Translations under genes and position numbers: made by a program
Shown here: positions 54,211-63,012 of the stretch, one piece after another
How positions within the stretch are numbered: position 1 is the first letter of the stretch
Layout: every line of letters starts with the position of its first letter
The notes under the pieces: generated by a model
What the model was told of the DNA's origin: nothing
Databases searched by the model: none
What the model saw: the letters and a program-made list of their open reading frames with translations, nothing else
Assembly (NCBI RefSeq): GCF_900129585.1
Contig: NZ_FQWF01000002.1
Location: 1-64,000, forward strand
Reading direction: 5' to 3'
Source: Flavobacterium micromati
GTDB lineage: Bacteria > Bacteroidota > Bacteroidia > Flavobacteriales > Flavobacteriaceae
Length of the DNA stretch: 64,000 nucleotides

Positions 54211-55662
54211 ATGAAAAAGACATACCAATTCGTACTTTTATTATTTGTAGTACTTTTTACTTTTCAAAGTTGTCAAGATAATGATGATGTAGCTCCCACA
54301 GCCAATTTAGAAATCCAAGATTTTATCTGGAAAGGATTAAATCAATATTACTTATGGCAAGCTGATGTTCCTAATCTAGATGACAAACGATTTGCAGATC
54401 AAGCTGCACTCAATGCTTTTTTAAGTGGATATCCAGAACCTGAAACTCTTTTTGATGCGTTAAGAGTAAATAAATCTATTGATAAGTTTAGCTGGATTGT
54501 TGATGATTACTTAGAATTAGAAGGACAACTTCAAGGGACAACAAAAAATAACGGAGTAGAATTTGGATTAAGTCGCATGCCAGGTAGTACAACTGAAATC
54601 TTTGGTTTTGTTCGTTATGTGATTGCTAATTCAGATGCTTCAAGTAAGGATATAAAACGTGGAGATATGTTTACCGCTGTAAATGGAACGGCTCTTACAA
54701 CTAGCAATTATCAAGCTTTACTTTTTGGCGCAAATGAAAATTATATACTTAATCTGGCTGATTTTAATGGAACAACCATTGTAAGTAATGGTAAATCAGT
54801 TTCATTGACAAAGACCGTTTTATCTGAGAATCCAATTTTAGTTAAAAAGATAATAACTTCTGGCTCACGCAAAATTGGATATTTAGTTTACAATGCGTTT
54901 TTTGGCGATTATGACGTTCGATTAAACGATGCTTTTGGCGAATTCAAATCAGCTGGTGTTACTGATTTTATTTTAGATTTGAGATACAATAGTGGCGGAT
55001 CTGTTCAATCAGCAGCTCGTTTAGCAAGTATGATTACCGGAGGATTTACAGGAAAAGTATTTGCAAAACAACAGTGGAATAAAAAAATCAATGATTTTTT
55101 TGAAGCTGAAAATCCTGCAGCTTTATTCAATTATTTTACTGATAAAATTGGTTCTACACCCATAAATAGTATCGGTATGTCCAAAGTATATATTTTAACC
55201 TCCAATAGTTCAGCATCCGCAAGTGAATTAGTGATTAATGGACTTGAGCCACACATCAATGTTATTCAAATTGGAGATGTTACTGTTGGTAAAAATGTAG
55301 GATCTGTTACGGTGTATGACTCACCTGACTTTAGTGACAAAAATAGAAATCCAGATCACAGATATGCTATGCAGCCTATTGTTTTGAAAATCGTAAATTC
55401 AGTTGGTTTTGGAGATTATTTTAATGGATTACAACCTGATTTCCCCATCAAAGAAACTATTAGCACATTTGGAACCCTAGGCGATACTTCAGAGCCTTTA
55501 CTTAGTTTAGCAATTAGCAAAATTACTGGAACTGCTAGAATGATAAATAGAGTACCCGGGGTTGATTTTGAATTTTTTATAGATTCTAAATCAGTAAGAG
55601 GATTTCAAAACCAAATGTATATTGAGAAAGCGCCGGAAGGACTTTTGAAAGCTTTGGAATAA
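54211..55662 (+). CDS. S41-family peptidase lipoprotein
   Basis: A 483-residue lipoprotein (FTFQSC, Cys20, then the acidic QDNDD of surface-exported lipoproteins). It has an N-terminal helical part, a PDZ-like segment (about 115-185: IKRGDMFTAVNG) and an S41 tail-specific protease domain (about 215-400) with DFILDLRYNSGGSVQSAARL and the nucleophile Ser in LTSNSSASASELVINGL. Members degrade proteins in the periplasm or at the surface. The ATG at 54211 gives a proper signal peptide; the frame is open 96 bp further upstream. Confidence 0.87.
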   Translation: MKKTYQFVLLLFVVLFTFQSCQDNDDVAPTANLEIQDFIWKGLNQYYLWQADVPNLDDKRFADQAALNAFLSGYPEPETLFDALRVNKSIDKFSWIVDDYLELEGQLQGTTKNNGVEFGLSRMPGSTTEIFGFVRYVIANSDASSKDIKRGDMFTAVNGTALTTSNYQALLFGANENYILNLADFNGTTIVSNGKSVSLTKTVLSENPILVKKIITSGSRKIGYLVYNAFFGDYDVRLNDAFGEFKSAGVTDFILDLRYNSGGSVQSAARLASMITGGFTGKVFAKQQWNKKINDFFEAENPAALFNYFTDKIGSTPINSIGMSKVYILTSNSSASASELVINGLEPHINVIQIGDVTVGKNVGSVTVYDSPDFSDKNRNPDHRYAMQPIVLKIVNSVGFGDYFNGLQPDFPIKETISTFGTLGDTSEPLLSLAISKITGTARMINRVPGVDFEFFIDSKSVRGFQNQMYIEKAPEGLLKALE

Positions 55663-55743
55663 AAAGCAAACATATTTTAAATCTTGGAATCAAATTAAAG
55701 ACATACAATTAAAAAAAGCGGACCCTTTTTGACACATTAATGA

Positions 55744-55773
55744 ACAGGATAAATTGCATCCAATTTATCCTGT
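55744..55773. repeat. perfect 13-bp inverted repeat
   Basis: ACAGGATAAATTG (55744-55756), a CATC loop, and CAATTTATCCTGT (55761-55773). It lies 80 bp behind the protease stop and is not followed by a T-run, so it is either a weak terminator or a binding site. Confidence 0.55.
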
Positions 55774-55809
55774 ATATTTCAGAATTAAAATACTTTTAAT
55801 AATATATCA

Positions 55810-55848
55810 AAAAAGGCGTTTTCAATTTAAGAAAACGCCTTTTGTATT
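55810..55848. terminator. terminator hairpin
   Basis: AAAAGGCGTTTTC-AATTTAA-GAAAACGCCTTTT, flanked by A's and T's; probably ends the S41 gene. The remaining sequence to 56033 shows nothing else. Confidence 0.8.
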
Positions 55849-56033
55849 TAGTAATACCAAAAAGTCTTTGAAATTATTGTCATGTTTTTGTCAAATCGAG
55901 CCCAGTCGAGATTACAAACGACTGACAAACAACGTTTCGTGATTGATTACAATCATTATCACGTGCGCAACCTGATAAATTTTAATTCTTTTTAACAGTA
56001 AATTCAAAACATAAATTATATAACTAATAATTT

Positions 56034-57089
56034 TTAGTTATTGAAATAAAAACCATTTGGTGCAACTCCTACTGTAAACTCTTTTTGTAGTGAACCGGTT
56101 AAAGAATAAACATATACCTTGCTATTTGATGCAAAATCACCACCATCAGCAATGTAAACTTTATCATTCTCAACGGCAAAACCATACATAACTCCATATT
56201 GCGAAGTAGAAGTATATTTAAAAATGGGAGTTTCTGCAGGTTGAACATCTGCTATATCCATATTATATACTCCTGTACCTTTTGTAAAGTAAATTTTAGT
56301 CCCATAAATATCTAGATTTTCCGCACCTTTCAAAGCCGCTGGAAAAACAACTTCAGTTACGGATTTATCAGATAATTTTATTTTTGCAATTTTACTTGCA
56401 CCTCCAAAAGGTGAAGCCAACACATATAAAACACCATTTTTCACTTCCATAGTATTGGCACTTGCGCCCACAATTATTGGTGATTCTAATGTTTTTGTTA
56501 CCGTATTAACAACTAAAACTTTGTCGTTATTGAAAGGCTCAGAAATATATAATTTATCTCCTTCTAAAACAATACGATTTGCTGTGGCATTCAAATTTAT
56601 TTTCGACTCCACTTTATTGCTGCTCAAATCAATAACGGCTACAAAATCATCAATATTTCCTGTCGCAGGATTAGCAAAAGAATACGTATTTGCATTGGTC
56701 ACGTACGCCTTACCGTTTCTTGCCACTCCATATCTTGGGTTGACTAAACCGGTTTCAATTTTGGCAATCAGCTTGAACGTGTAACGATTCACGACATTAA
56801 TTACATTAGATCCCCCCGCAATGATATACGCTTTGTCTCCATCAAAAAAGATGTTTTGCATGTATTTTCCAAAAACATCGCCTGGATTCTCCGCTCCATA
56901 TACATCTTGTTTGAAGGTTACCATATCATCTCCTAAAAAAGAAACAGATCCTCCCGAAGAATTTCCTTCATTCAAAACAAACACTCCATTATCATAACTG
57001 CCTTTGGACACATTTTCATTGTCGTCATTAGTACAAGACGACAAAAAAGCAATTGATAACGCTACAAATAATACTCTAGTTAACTTCAT
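56034..57089 (-). CDS. BtuG-like beta-propeller lipoprotein next to btuB
   Basis: A 351-residue lipoprotein (FLSSC, Cys19, followed by TNDDNEN, an acidic surface-export signal). The rest is a run of four-stranded repeats of YncE type (GDKAYIIAGGSNVINVVNRY, NGKAYVTNANTY, GDKLYISEPFNNDKVLVVNT, NGVLYVLASPFGG) which fits a six- or seven-bladed propeller. It begins 4 bp behind btuB on the same transcript, under a cobalamin riboswitch. In Bacteroides, BtuG is a propeller lipoprotein that binds B12 very tightly on BtuB. A BtuG role here is inferred from fold and context, not shown by sequence identity. Confidence 0.78.
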   Translation of the reverse strand: MKLTRVLFVALSIAFLSSCTNDDNENVSKGSYDNGVFVLNEGNSSGGSVSFLGDDMVTFKQDVYGAENPGDVFGKYMQNIFFDGDKAYIIAGGSNVINVVNRYTFKLIAKIETGLVNPRYGVARNGKAYVTNANTYSFANPATGNIDDFVAVIDLSSNKVESKINLNATANRIVLEGDKLYISEPFNNDKVLVVNTVTKTLESPIIVGASANTMEVKNGVLYVLASPFGGASKIAKIKLSDKSVTEVVFPAALKGAENLDIYGTKIYFTKGTGVYNMDIADVQPAETPIFKYTSTSQYGVMYGFAVENDKVYIADGGDFASNSKVYVYSLTGSLQKEFTVGVAPNGFYFNN

Positions 57090-57093
57090 TATA

Positions 57094-58950
57094 TTAAAAT
57101 TTAAAAATTAGATACAGGTTGTAATTTCGTCCAGGCATAATTCTATTTTCTAGACTTTCATATTTTTCATTCCAAAGATTGAGGACTTGAACGCCTATTT
57201 TAGAATGAGCAAAAAACGGCACTTGATAATCAATACCTATCTGCCCAACTAAATAAGAAGGGACAACAGCGGTAGGATCATTATCTGACTGTGTATAAAC
57301 GAATCCATTATAAAGCATTTGGTAATTAGCACTCCATTTTTTATAGGAAAGAGCCACAGCACTAGTTATTTTGTGAAAAGGCACAAAAAACAATTGCTTT
57401 CCAGTTGCTTCGTTTTTTGAAATCGTATAAGCATACGTACCATTAACTTCAATAATGCTTTTTCCTATTTCCTTTTTCCAAGAAATCATGGTTTCTGCGC
57501 CGTAGGCCTCTATTCTATCCGTGTTTTGAGGAGACCAAATACCATTATTTCCGGGAACCCAGCGCAGCAAATCTTTAATTTTATTGAAATAAGCCGTTTG
57601 GGTTAGCATTAAATTTTCATGCTTGAAAACATTCGCTATTTCCATCTGATAAGAACTTTCAGGTTTTAAATCCGGATTTCCTCCCTCTTCCCAGTACAAA
57701 TCATTGTAAGTGGGAATTCTAAAATTGTGAGAGGCGTTGATTTTCAATTGGTATCCTTTTGTAAGTTGTAGCGCACTTCCTAGTGAAAAGAGCAAAGGCG
57801 ATTTATAGTTATTAGTAAACTCTTTGCGAATTCCTAACTCATTCTGCCATTTTGACGATACCTCCTGCTTTATTAAGAGTGCCACACCAGTAATTTCCCG
57901 CTCATGATAACCAAAACCAGAGCCTTCACCCGTTGTCTTGTTGTATTCTAAAATCGTATTAAACAAGAGAGCTGTATTGGCTTGAAAACTCACATCGGCT
58001 TTCGAGATCAACATTTTAGTTCCGCCGTAACTAAATTGATTCATAGTATTATCTGGGAAATACTGGTAATCTTCGGTAATAAAAGCAGTTTTAAAATTGG
58101 CTATCCAATCTCCGAGCACATTATTGTATTCGAGTAGGTTACGGCTGAAATCGTTTTTGTACTTCGTTCTAGACTCTGACGACGAAAGCAAAGAAATATT
58201 TCTATCGGTGCTAGATGACTGACTGTATAGCTTCAGTAATTGTTGGTCATCGATTTTAAATCCGATGTTAGCATTAAGTGTATTGACTTGATATTCTCCA
58301 TTTTCATTATACCGTTGGTTCCCTTTCCAATCAAAAGTATTTGGAAAATCATAATCATTATCTGAATAGTTACGTGAAAAGCCAATTTGAGTAGACCATT
58401 TTTTATCAGAAAAATGGCTTTTGTAACTGATGCCCTGCGTGTTAAAACTACCATAATCTAGTCGCAATTCATTTGAAAAAGAAGTGTCAAATTTCAAATC
58501 ATTGTTCAGATGAACAGTTCCTCCAATGGCACCACTACCGTAAATGACACTTCCGCCGCCGCCTTTTATGTCAACGTAGTTGTAATCCATTGCAGAAAGC
58601 GTATTAAAATCGGTACTACCATTCATTTGAGAATTAATGTTAATACCATTCCAAATCACGGCTGTTTGTGATGCGGTCGTTCCCCGAAAAGCTACTGTAG
58701 ATAGCATTCCACGGCCGTATTCTTTAAAATAAATAACGGAGTTGTAGTTGAGAAGATTGGTCAACAAAGCACCATTTTTTGAAATAATAGAGTCATTCAA
58801 AAGATGAATCGTTTGCGAGCTGGAAAATTTGCGCAATTTAGCATCAGACACGATTACTTCGTTTAAACGAGTAATAGTATCCTTATTTTGAGCCAACACG
58901 ATTTGGCTTGCGATTATGCAAAAACAAAAAAAATGTTTAAAATAAGTCAT
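57094..58950 (-). CDS. btuB: TonB-dependent receptor, probable cobalamin receptor
   Basis: A 618-residue outer-membrane receptor with a signal peptide (ending VLAQ), a plug domain (about 25-140, with TVAFRGTTASQTAVIWNGININ) and a beta-barrel ending in a typical aromatic strand (YNLYLIFKF). Length is close to E. coli BtuB. Direct placement downstream of a cobalamin riboswitch and next to corrinoid genes gives the substrate call. It would be powered by TonB. The gene is second to last in the locus and is followed by the propeller lipoprotein after 4 bp. Confidence 0.88.
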   Translation of the reverse strand: MTYFKHFFCFCIIASQIVLAQNKDTITRLNEVIVSDAKLRKFSSSQTIHLLNDSIISKNGALLTNLLNYNSVIYFKEYGRGMLSTVAFRGTTASQTAVIWNGININSQMNGSTDFNTLSAMDYNYVDIKGGGGSVIYGSGAIGGTVHLNNDLKFDTSFSNELRLDYGSFNTQGISYKSHFSDKKWSTQIGFSRNYSDNDYDFPNTFDWKGNQRYNENGEYQVNTLNANIGFKIDDQQLLKLYSQSSSTDRNISLLSSSESRTKYKNDFSRNLLEYNNVLGDWIANFKTAFITEDYQYFPDNTMNQFSYGGTKMLISKADVSFQANTALLFNTILEYNKTTGEGSGFGYHEREITGVALLIKQEVSSKWQNELGIRKEFTNNYKSPLLFSLGSALQLTKGYQLKINASHNFRIPTYNDLYWEEGGNPDLKPESSYQMEIANVFKHENLMLTQTAYFNKIKDLLRWVPGNNGIWSPQNTDRIEAYGAETMISWKKEIGKSIIEVNGTYAYTISKNEATGKQLFFVPFHKITSAVALSYKKWSANYQMLYNGFVYTQSDNDPTAVVPSYLVGQIGIDYQVPFFAHSKIGVQVLNLWNEKYESLENRIMPGRNYNLYLIFKF

Positions 58951-59000
58951 AATGTCCTGAACCTTTTTTCCCGAAAGTTCGATATTCGTTAATAAAAAAA

Positions 59001-59215
59001 GGCAGGTCTCCTGGCTTGCGTCTTGTTGTTGACCTTCCCATTCGCCGCGGCAAACAGTGGTTTTGTAGATAACAACAAGCTTTGATAGCTTACAGTTGCG
59101 GGTACAGCGCTAGATTTTTGAATTTTGAATTTTAAATAATGATTTTAGATTTTAAATCTAGAATCAAAAATCATTAATCATCAATTTTCAATCACTCTCT
59201 TCCCTTTTAATGCGA
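59001..59215 (-). promoter_or_regulatory. cobalamin (B12) riboswitch
   Basis: On the minus strand the expected elements appear in order: AAAAGGGAAG near the 5' end, GCTGTACCCGCAACTGTAAG, ACCACTG, GGGAAGG and the B12 box GCAAGCCAGGAGACCTGCC at the 3' end (59001 onward). An AT-rich insert (about 59112-59185) extends one stem. The B12 box is followed at once by TTTTTTT, and btuB starts about 50 bp later. Adenosylcobalamin binding would shut off btuB and the propeller gene. It separates btuB from cobC, so the receptor has its own controlled transcript. Confidence 0.93.
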
Positions 59216-59251
59216 TTTAAAAAAAATTAAACCACAACCTTAATACGGTGC

Positions 59252-59259
59252 CAAAGATA
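59252..59259 (-). promoter_or_regulatory. -7 promoter element upstream of the riboswitch
   Basis: The minus strand reads TATCTTTG (TAnnTTTG), about 45 bp upstream of the riboswitch 5' end. Confidence 0.5.
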
Positions 59260-59297
59260 GAATTATATTAATCTAATAACCTAAATAATTGCGAATT

Positions 59298-59834
59298 TTA
59301 TAATATAATTTTAATTACCGCTCCAAAATCTACTTTATTCTGAAAAGCATCTTTTAAAGGCAAGTCTGAAATTTTACACAAAAAACTGCGAATCACGCCA
59401 GCATGTGCTACAATAATTACTGGTTTTGAATTAGTAGATTGAAGTTCATTATGTATAAAATCTATTACTCTATCGTGCAGATCAGTAAAAGATTCTCCAT
59501 TTGAAACGCGAATATTTACAAAATCGATCATCCAAGGATTGAGTTCTTCTGGTTCGATTACGTCCCAATTTTTCATTTCCCAATCTCCAAAATTCATTTC
59601 CATCAAACGGGAATCTTGATTAACAGTAGTAATTTCTGAATTGTCCTTGATGTAATTTGCTAAAAGAACACAGCGCAGTAAAGGGCTGGTATACAATATT
59701 GCATCTTGAGGCAATTGACTCATTATAGAAAAAAAAACAGAGTCATAAGGTTCCCTGATACTTACATCCGATTGCCCATAACAAATTCCTTTTTCGCAAA
59801 CTGTTTCCGTGTGACGAACTAAATAAACTTCCAT
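59298..59834 (-). CDS. cobC: alpha-ribazole phosphatase (histidine phosphatase family)
   Basis: A 178-residue phosphatase that removes the 5'-phosphate from alpha-ribazole phosphate (or adenosylcobalamin phosphate) in nucleotide-loop assembly. It has the phosphohistidine motif VRHTETVCEKGICYGQSD (His8) and the later IIVAHAGVIRSFL with the second catalytic His. The start overlaps the end of cobS by 16 bp. Confidence 0.9.
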   Translation of the reverse strand: MEVYLVRHTETVCEKGICYGQSDVSIREPYDSVFFSIMSQLPQDAILYTSPLLRCVLLANYIKDNSEITTVNQDSRLMEMNFGDWEMKNWDVIEPEELNPWMIDFVNIRVSNGESFTDLHDRVIDFIHNELQSTNSKPVIIVAHAGVIRSFLCKISDLPLKDAFQNKVDFGAVIKIIL

Positions 59835-60622
59835 AATGCAATAACTGATATATAAAATATTATTTCACAAACTTGTTGGGTGGCACCCAAACAATCCCCT
59901 GTATAGCCGTCAATCCATTTCTGAAAATAGCGTGCTAGAAAAAATCGTGCTAGAAAAACAGGTAGTACAACCAGAGTCATTTGCCATTGATCATAAGACA
60001 AAATAATCAAGGGAAGTAGTCCAAAAAAGAAAGCGCCCACCACTTCTCTCCACGAATAACTTTGCGCTATGGGCTTGCTTTTACTGGATGCATCCTCTCG
60101 AGAATATTGATGTGTAAAAACAATTGAAATTGCCGCTAACCGACTAAGAGAATGCGCTGTAATAAACAACAGCAACAATGTGAATTGTGAATTAATTATA
60201 AAATTAGAATTATCCGAGACATGAATTAATTGAGTCAAGACTTGAAATTTAAGCAGTAACAAAAGTACCAAACCTATTCCCCCATAAGCGCCAATAGCAC
60301 TATCTTTCATGATAATCAATATTTTTTCTTTGGTCCAACCACCTCCAAAACCATCGCACACATCAGCAAAACCATCTTCATGAAAAGCCCCCGTCAATAA
60401 AACGGATGCAATCATAGAGAAGATTATTGCAATTTCTGGAGTCAGTAAATAATTAAAAATACAGTACACTCCAAAAGCAACGCACCCTACTATCCAACCG
60501 ATTAATGGGAAATAACGAGAAGCTTTGTTTAAATAATCCGGATTGTGATCAATAGTTGCAGGACAAGAAATCCTAGTGTAAAACATCAATGCTGTAAAAA
60601 AAATATGTATTTCTTTCTTCAT
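59819..60622 (-). CDS. cobS: adenosylcobinamide-GDP ribazoletransferase (cobalamin synthase)
   Basis: A 267-residue inner-membrane enzyme that joins adenosylcobinamide-GDP with alpha-ribazole to give the complete cobalamin. It has some six predicted membrane segments and the signature HEDGFADVCDGFGGGWTKEK (about residues 80-99), with DSAIGAYGGIG following. Length is normal for CobS. It lies between bluB-cobT and cobC. Confidence 0.94.
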   Translation of the reverse strand: MKKEIHIFFTALMFYTRISCPATIDHNPDYLNKASRYFPLIGWIVGCVAFGVYCIFNYLLTPEIAIIFSMIASVLLTGAFHEDGFADVCDGFGGGWTKEKILIIMKDSAIGAYGGIGLVLLLLLKFQVLTQLIHVSDNSNFIINSQFTLLLLFITAHSLSRLAAISIVFTHQYSREDASSKSKPIAQSYSWREVVGAFFFGLLPLIILSYDQWQMTLVVLPVFLARFFLARYFQKWIDGYTGDCLGATQQVCEIIFYISVIALWKFI

Positions 60623-60667
60623 TTTTATAATTATTTGGCTTTAGCCAATTGTATCTCTACTTTTAAG

Positions 60668-62350
60668 TTAAAGTTTTTTACTACTTACTCCTGCGCTTTC
60701 AAAGCTGGCCATATCATTCAAAAAAGCAACCGCTGACTCGATAATGGGGAACGCAAGGGCGCAACCAGTACCTTCTCCCAATCGCAAATCGAGCTGAAGA
60801 ATCGCATCAACTTTAAGATAATCCAACAATTTTTTGTGCGCTTGCTCTGCTGACTGGTGACTAAAAATCGTATTTTTCTTGATTAATGGGTTTTTAGTAA
60901 ACGCAACTAAGTACGCCACCGTACAAATAAAACCGTCTACTAAAATAAGCATATTATTTCTGTAGGCTTCCAGCATTCCGGCCGCCATTTGAAGAATCTC
61001 AAACCCCCCAAAATAAGCCATTTTACTTTCTAGATCAGCTTCTCCCGTATAATTTTCAATCGATTTCTTTAAAATTTCTATTTTTTGTTGCAACTTTTCA
61101 TCATTTATTCCTGTACCCTTTCCTACGCATTCTTCAATTAAAAAACCCGTAATAACACTCATTAAAACAGATGCCGTAGAAGTATTTCCAATTCCCATTT
61201 CACCAAAACCAATACAATTACTGCCTGTTTTTGCAATGGTTTTAACAATTGTCGCCCCTTTGCTAAAACACAATTGCATTTCGGTTTTACTCATCGCAGC
61301 GGTGTGTAAAAAGGATTGTGTTCCTTTGCCTATTTTTGCCGAAATCAAATCCATTTTCATAGGAAAATCATAATTCACACCTGCATCAACAATGGAAAGG
61401 TTAATCTCATTCTGTTTACAAAACACGTTTATCGCCGCGCCACCATCAAGAAAATTAGTAACCATTTGACGCGTAATATCTTGTGGATAGGCACTCACGC
61501 CATGATTTGCAATTCCATGATCAGCGGCAAAAACAACGATATTTGGTTGTACTATTTTCGGTTCTAAAGTTTGAAAAACCATTGCTATTTGTTTGGCAAG
61601 TACTTCTAAAACTCCTAACGAACCTGTCGGTTTAGTTTTTTGATCTATTTTATATTGAACGGCTTTTGCAAAAGCAGCACTATTTATTTCATTTGGAACT
61701 TCAAAAAATGTAGTTTCGACTTTACTTTGATGCAAAATAGAAAGTTCCTCAACCAATGGGTTTTGTTGTTTTTGCTTCCAATTGAGTTGCTGCAACATGG
61801 GCTGATTATCATAATCTGTGGCTGGTTTACCCACGCAGAAATACCCTATCGGCTCCATATTATCGGGTAAGCCTAATAATTCTTTGAACTGATAATAATT
61901 CAAGATCGAAACCCATCCCATGGAATAGCCTTGCTCCGTTAAGGAAAGCCAAATGTTTTGCGCCGCACAAACCGAACTAAATTTTATTGCTTCATTACTC
62001 CCAACGGTACCGATGGTAAAATTATTTAAAACGGAACGGTCATAGCAAATAACTAATCCGAGTGGTGCTTCCTCTATTGCTTCTAATTTCAGCGCTTTAT
62101 AGGCTGCTTTTTGTGGTTCGTTCTCTGTCAGGGCAATTGCTTTTTGATCATAATCCAAAAACAAATCTTTAATGGCTTTCTTCATTTCGACCGACCTGAT
62201 GAGATAGTATTTTGTAGCATCAGTCAAACCTACAGAAGGCGCCCAGTGACCAGCTTGCAGTGCTTTTTCAAGAACAGCATCCGGTATTTGTTCCTCCGTA
62301 AAATGACGCGTGTCCCGACGGGATTTTAAAATTTCATCTAAATAAGTCAT
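60668..62350 (-). CDS. bluB-cobT: bifunctional BluB-CobT: DMB synthase and phosphoribosyltransferase
   Basis: A 560-residue fusion. Residues about 1-195 are BluB, a flavin-destructase of the nitroreductase fold that makes 5,6-dimethylbenzimidazole from FMNH2 (SRRDTRHFTEEQIPD, GHWAPSVGLTDATKYY, GWVSILNYYQFKELLGLPDN). Residues about 215-560 are CobT, which attaches ribose-phosphate to the base: KPTGSLG at 240-246, AADHGI near 275, GEMGIGNTS near 383-391 and LRLGEGTGCAL near the end with the catalytic Glu. The chosen ATG at 62350 begins directly with BluB. This couples lower-ligand synthesis and activation in one protein. Confidence 0.92.
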   Translation of the reverse strand: MTYLDEILKSRRDTRHFTEEQIPDAVLEKALQAGHWAPSVGLTDATKYYLIRSVEMKKAIKDLFLDYDQKAIALTENEPQKAAYKALKLEAIEEAPLGLVICYDRSVLNNFTIGTVGSNEAIKFSSVCAAQNIWLSLTEQGYSMGWVSILNYYQFKELLGLPDNMEPIGYFCVGKPATDYDNQPMLQQLNWKQKQQNPLVEELSILHQSKVETTFFEVPNEINSAAFAKAVQYKIDQKTKPTGSLGVLEVLAKQIAMVFQTLEPKIVQPNIVVFAADHGIANHGVSAYPQDITRQMVTNFLDGGAAINVFCKQNEINLSIVDAGVNYDFPMKMDLISAKIGKGTQSFLHTAAMSKTEMQLCFSKGATIVKTIAKTGSNCIGFGEMGIGNTSTASVLMSVITGFLIEECVGKGTGINDEKLQQKIEILKKSIENYTGEADLESKMAYFGGFEILQMAAGMLEAYRNNMLILVDGFICTVAYLVAFTKNPLIKKNTIFSHQSAEQAHKKLLDYLKVDAILQLDLRLGEGTGCALAFPIIESAVAFLNDMASFESAGVSSKKL

Positions 62351-62364
62351 CTTAAAATAATTTT

Positions 62365-63012
62365 TTATGTTTCTTCCCAAACGATGAAACAATAATTCTC
62401 ATAGGTCATTCGAGTAAATTCAGGCAATTCAATTGCATCCAAAAACAACGGACAATTAAGCACCAAAGTATGAAACTCTCCATTTTCGCCGCAGGGATCA
62501 ATTCCCTTCTCCAGTAATTCTTGCACTAATTCATTGGTCAATATTTTACCTAAATAGCTTTCTCCCATTGTTACATTACATGAAACAATCATCGTTTCAA
62601 TACCATTTTCTAGCATTTCGTTTACCAAAATAAGGCGGTCTTGTTGCCACAAAGGCAGTAAAGCCTTTAGCGAGGCAGTAGCACAAACTTTGTCCTCCCA
62701 GTCTTTATGCGCTTGTAAATCAATATCCCCAAAAACAGCAATCTCCAAATCATATTTGGCTTTTAGCGATTTTAAAACAGTAATAAACTTGGCTTCGTAA
62801 TCTCCCCAAGTTGCTGGAACAGTTTCTATAGGTAAACCCATTTTTTGAGCCTGTTGATTTAAAATAGATATAGGCAATCCGTGAGAACGGGAAACTTTTC
62901 CGTTCTCATTCATCATATTTAGCAGCACTTTTGGGACAAATCCTTGCTGTACTGACTGCATTACTGCATAACAACTGTCTTTTCCCCCACTCCAAGAAGT
63001 TACAAAATTCAT
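62365..63012 (-). CDS. Dph6-like ATP-pyrophosphatase of the B12 locus
   Basis: A 215-residue protein of the adenine-nucleotide alpha-hydrolase (PP-loop) superfamily. SWSGGKDSCYA at residues 6-16 is the PP-loop; GDIDLQAHKDWED and CGENGEFHTLV are typical of the Dph6/diphthine-ammonia ligase group, although diphthamide does not occur in bacteria. It is located between cobU (4-bp overlap) and bluB-cobT, so a job in corrinoid metabolism, such as an amidation, is likely but not proven. Confidence 0.82.
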   Translation of the reverse strand: MNFVTSWSGGKDSCYAVMQSVQQGFVPKVLLNMMNENGKVSRSHGLPISILNQQAQKMGLPIETVPATWGDYEAKFITVLKSLKAKYDLEIAVFGDIDLQAHKDWEDKVCATASLKALLPLWQQDRLILVNEMLENGIETMIVSCNVTMGESYLGKILTNELVQELLEKGIDPCGENGEFHTLVLNCPLFLDAIELPEFTRMTYENYCFIVWEET

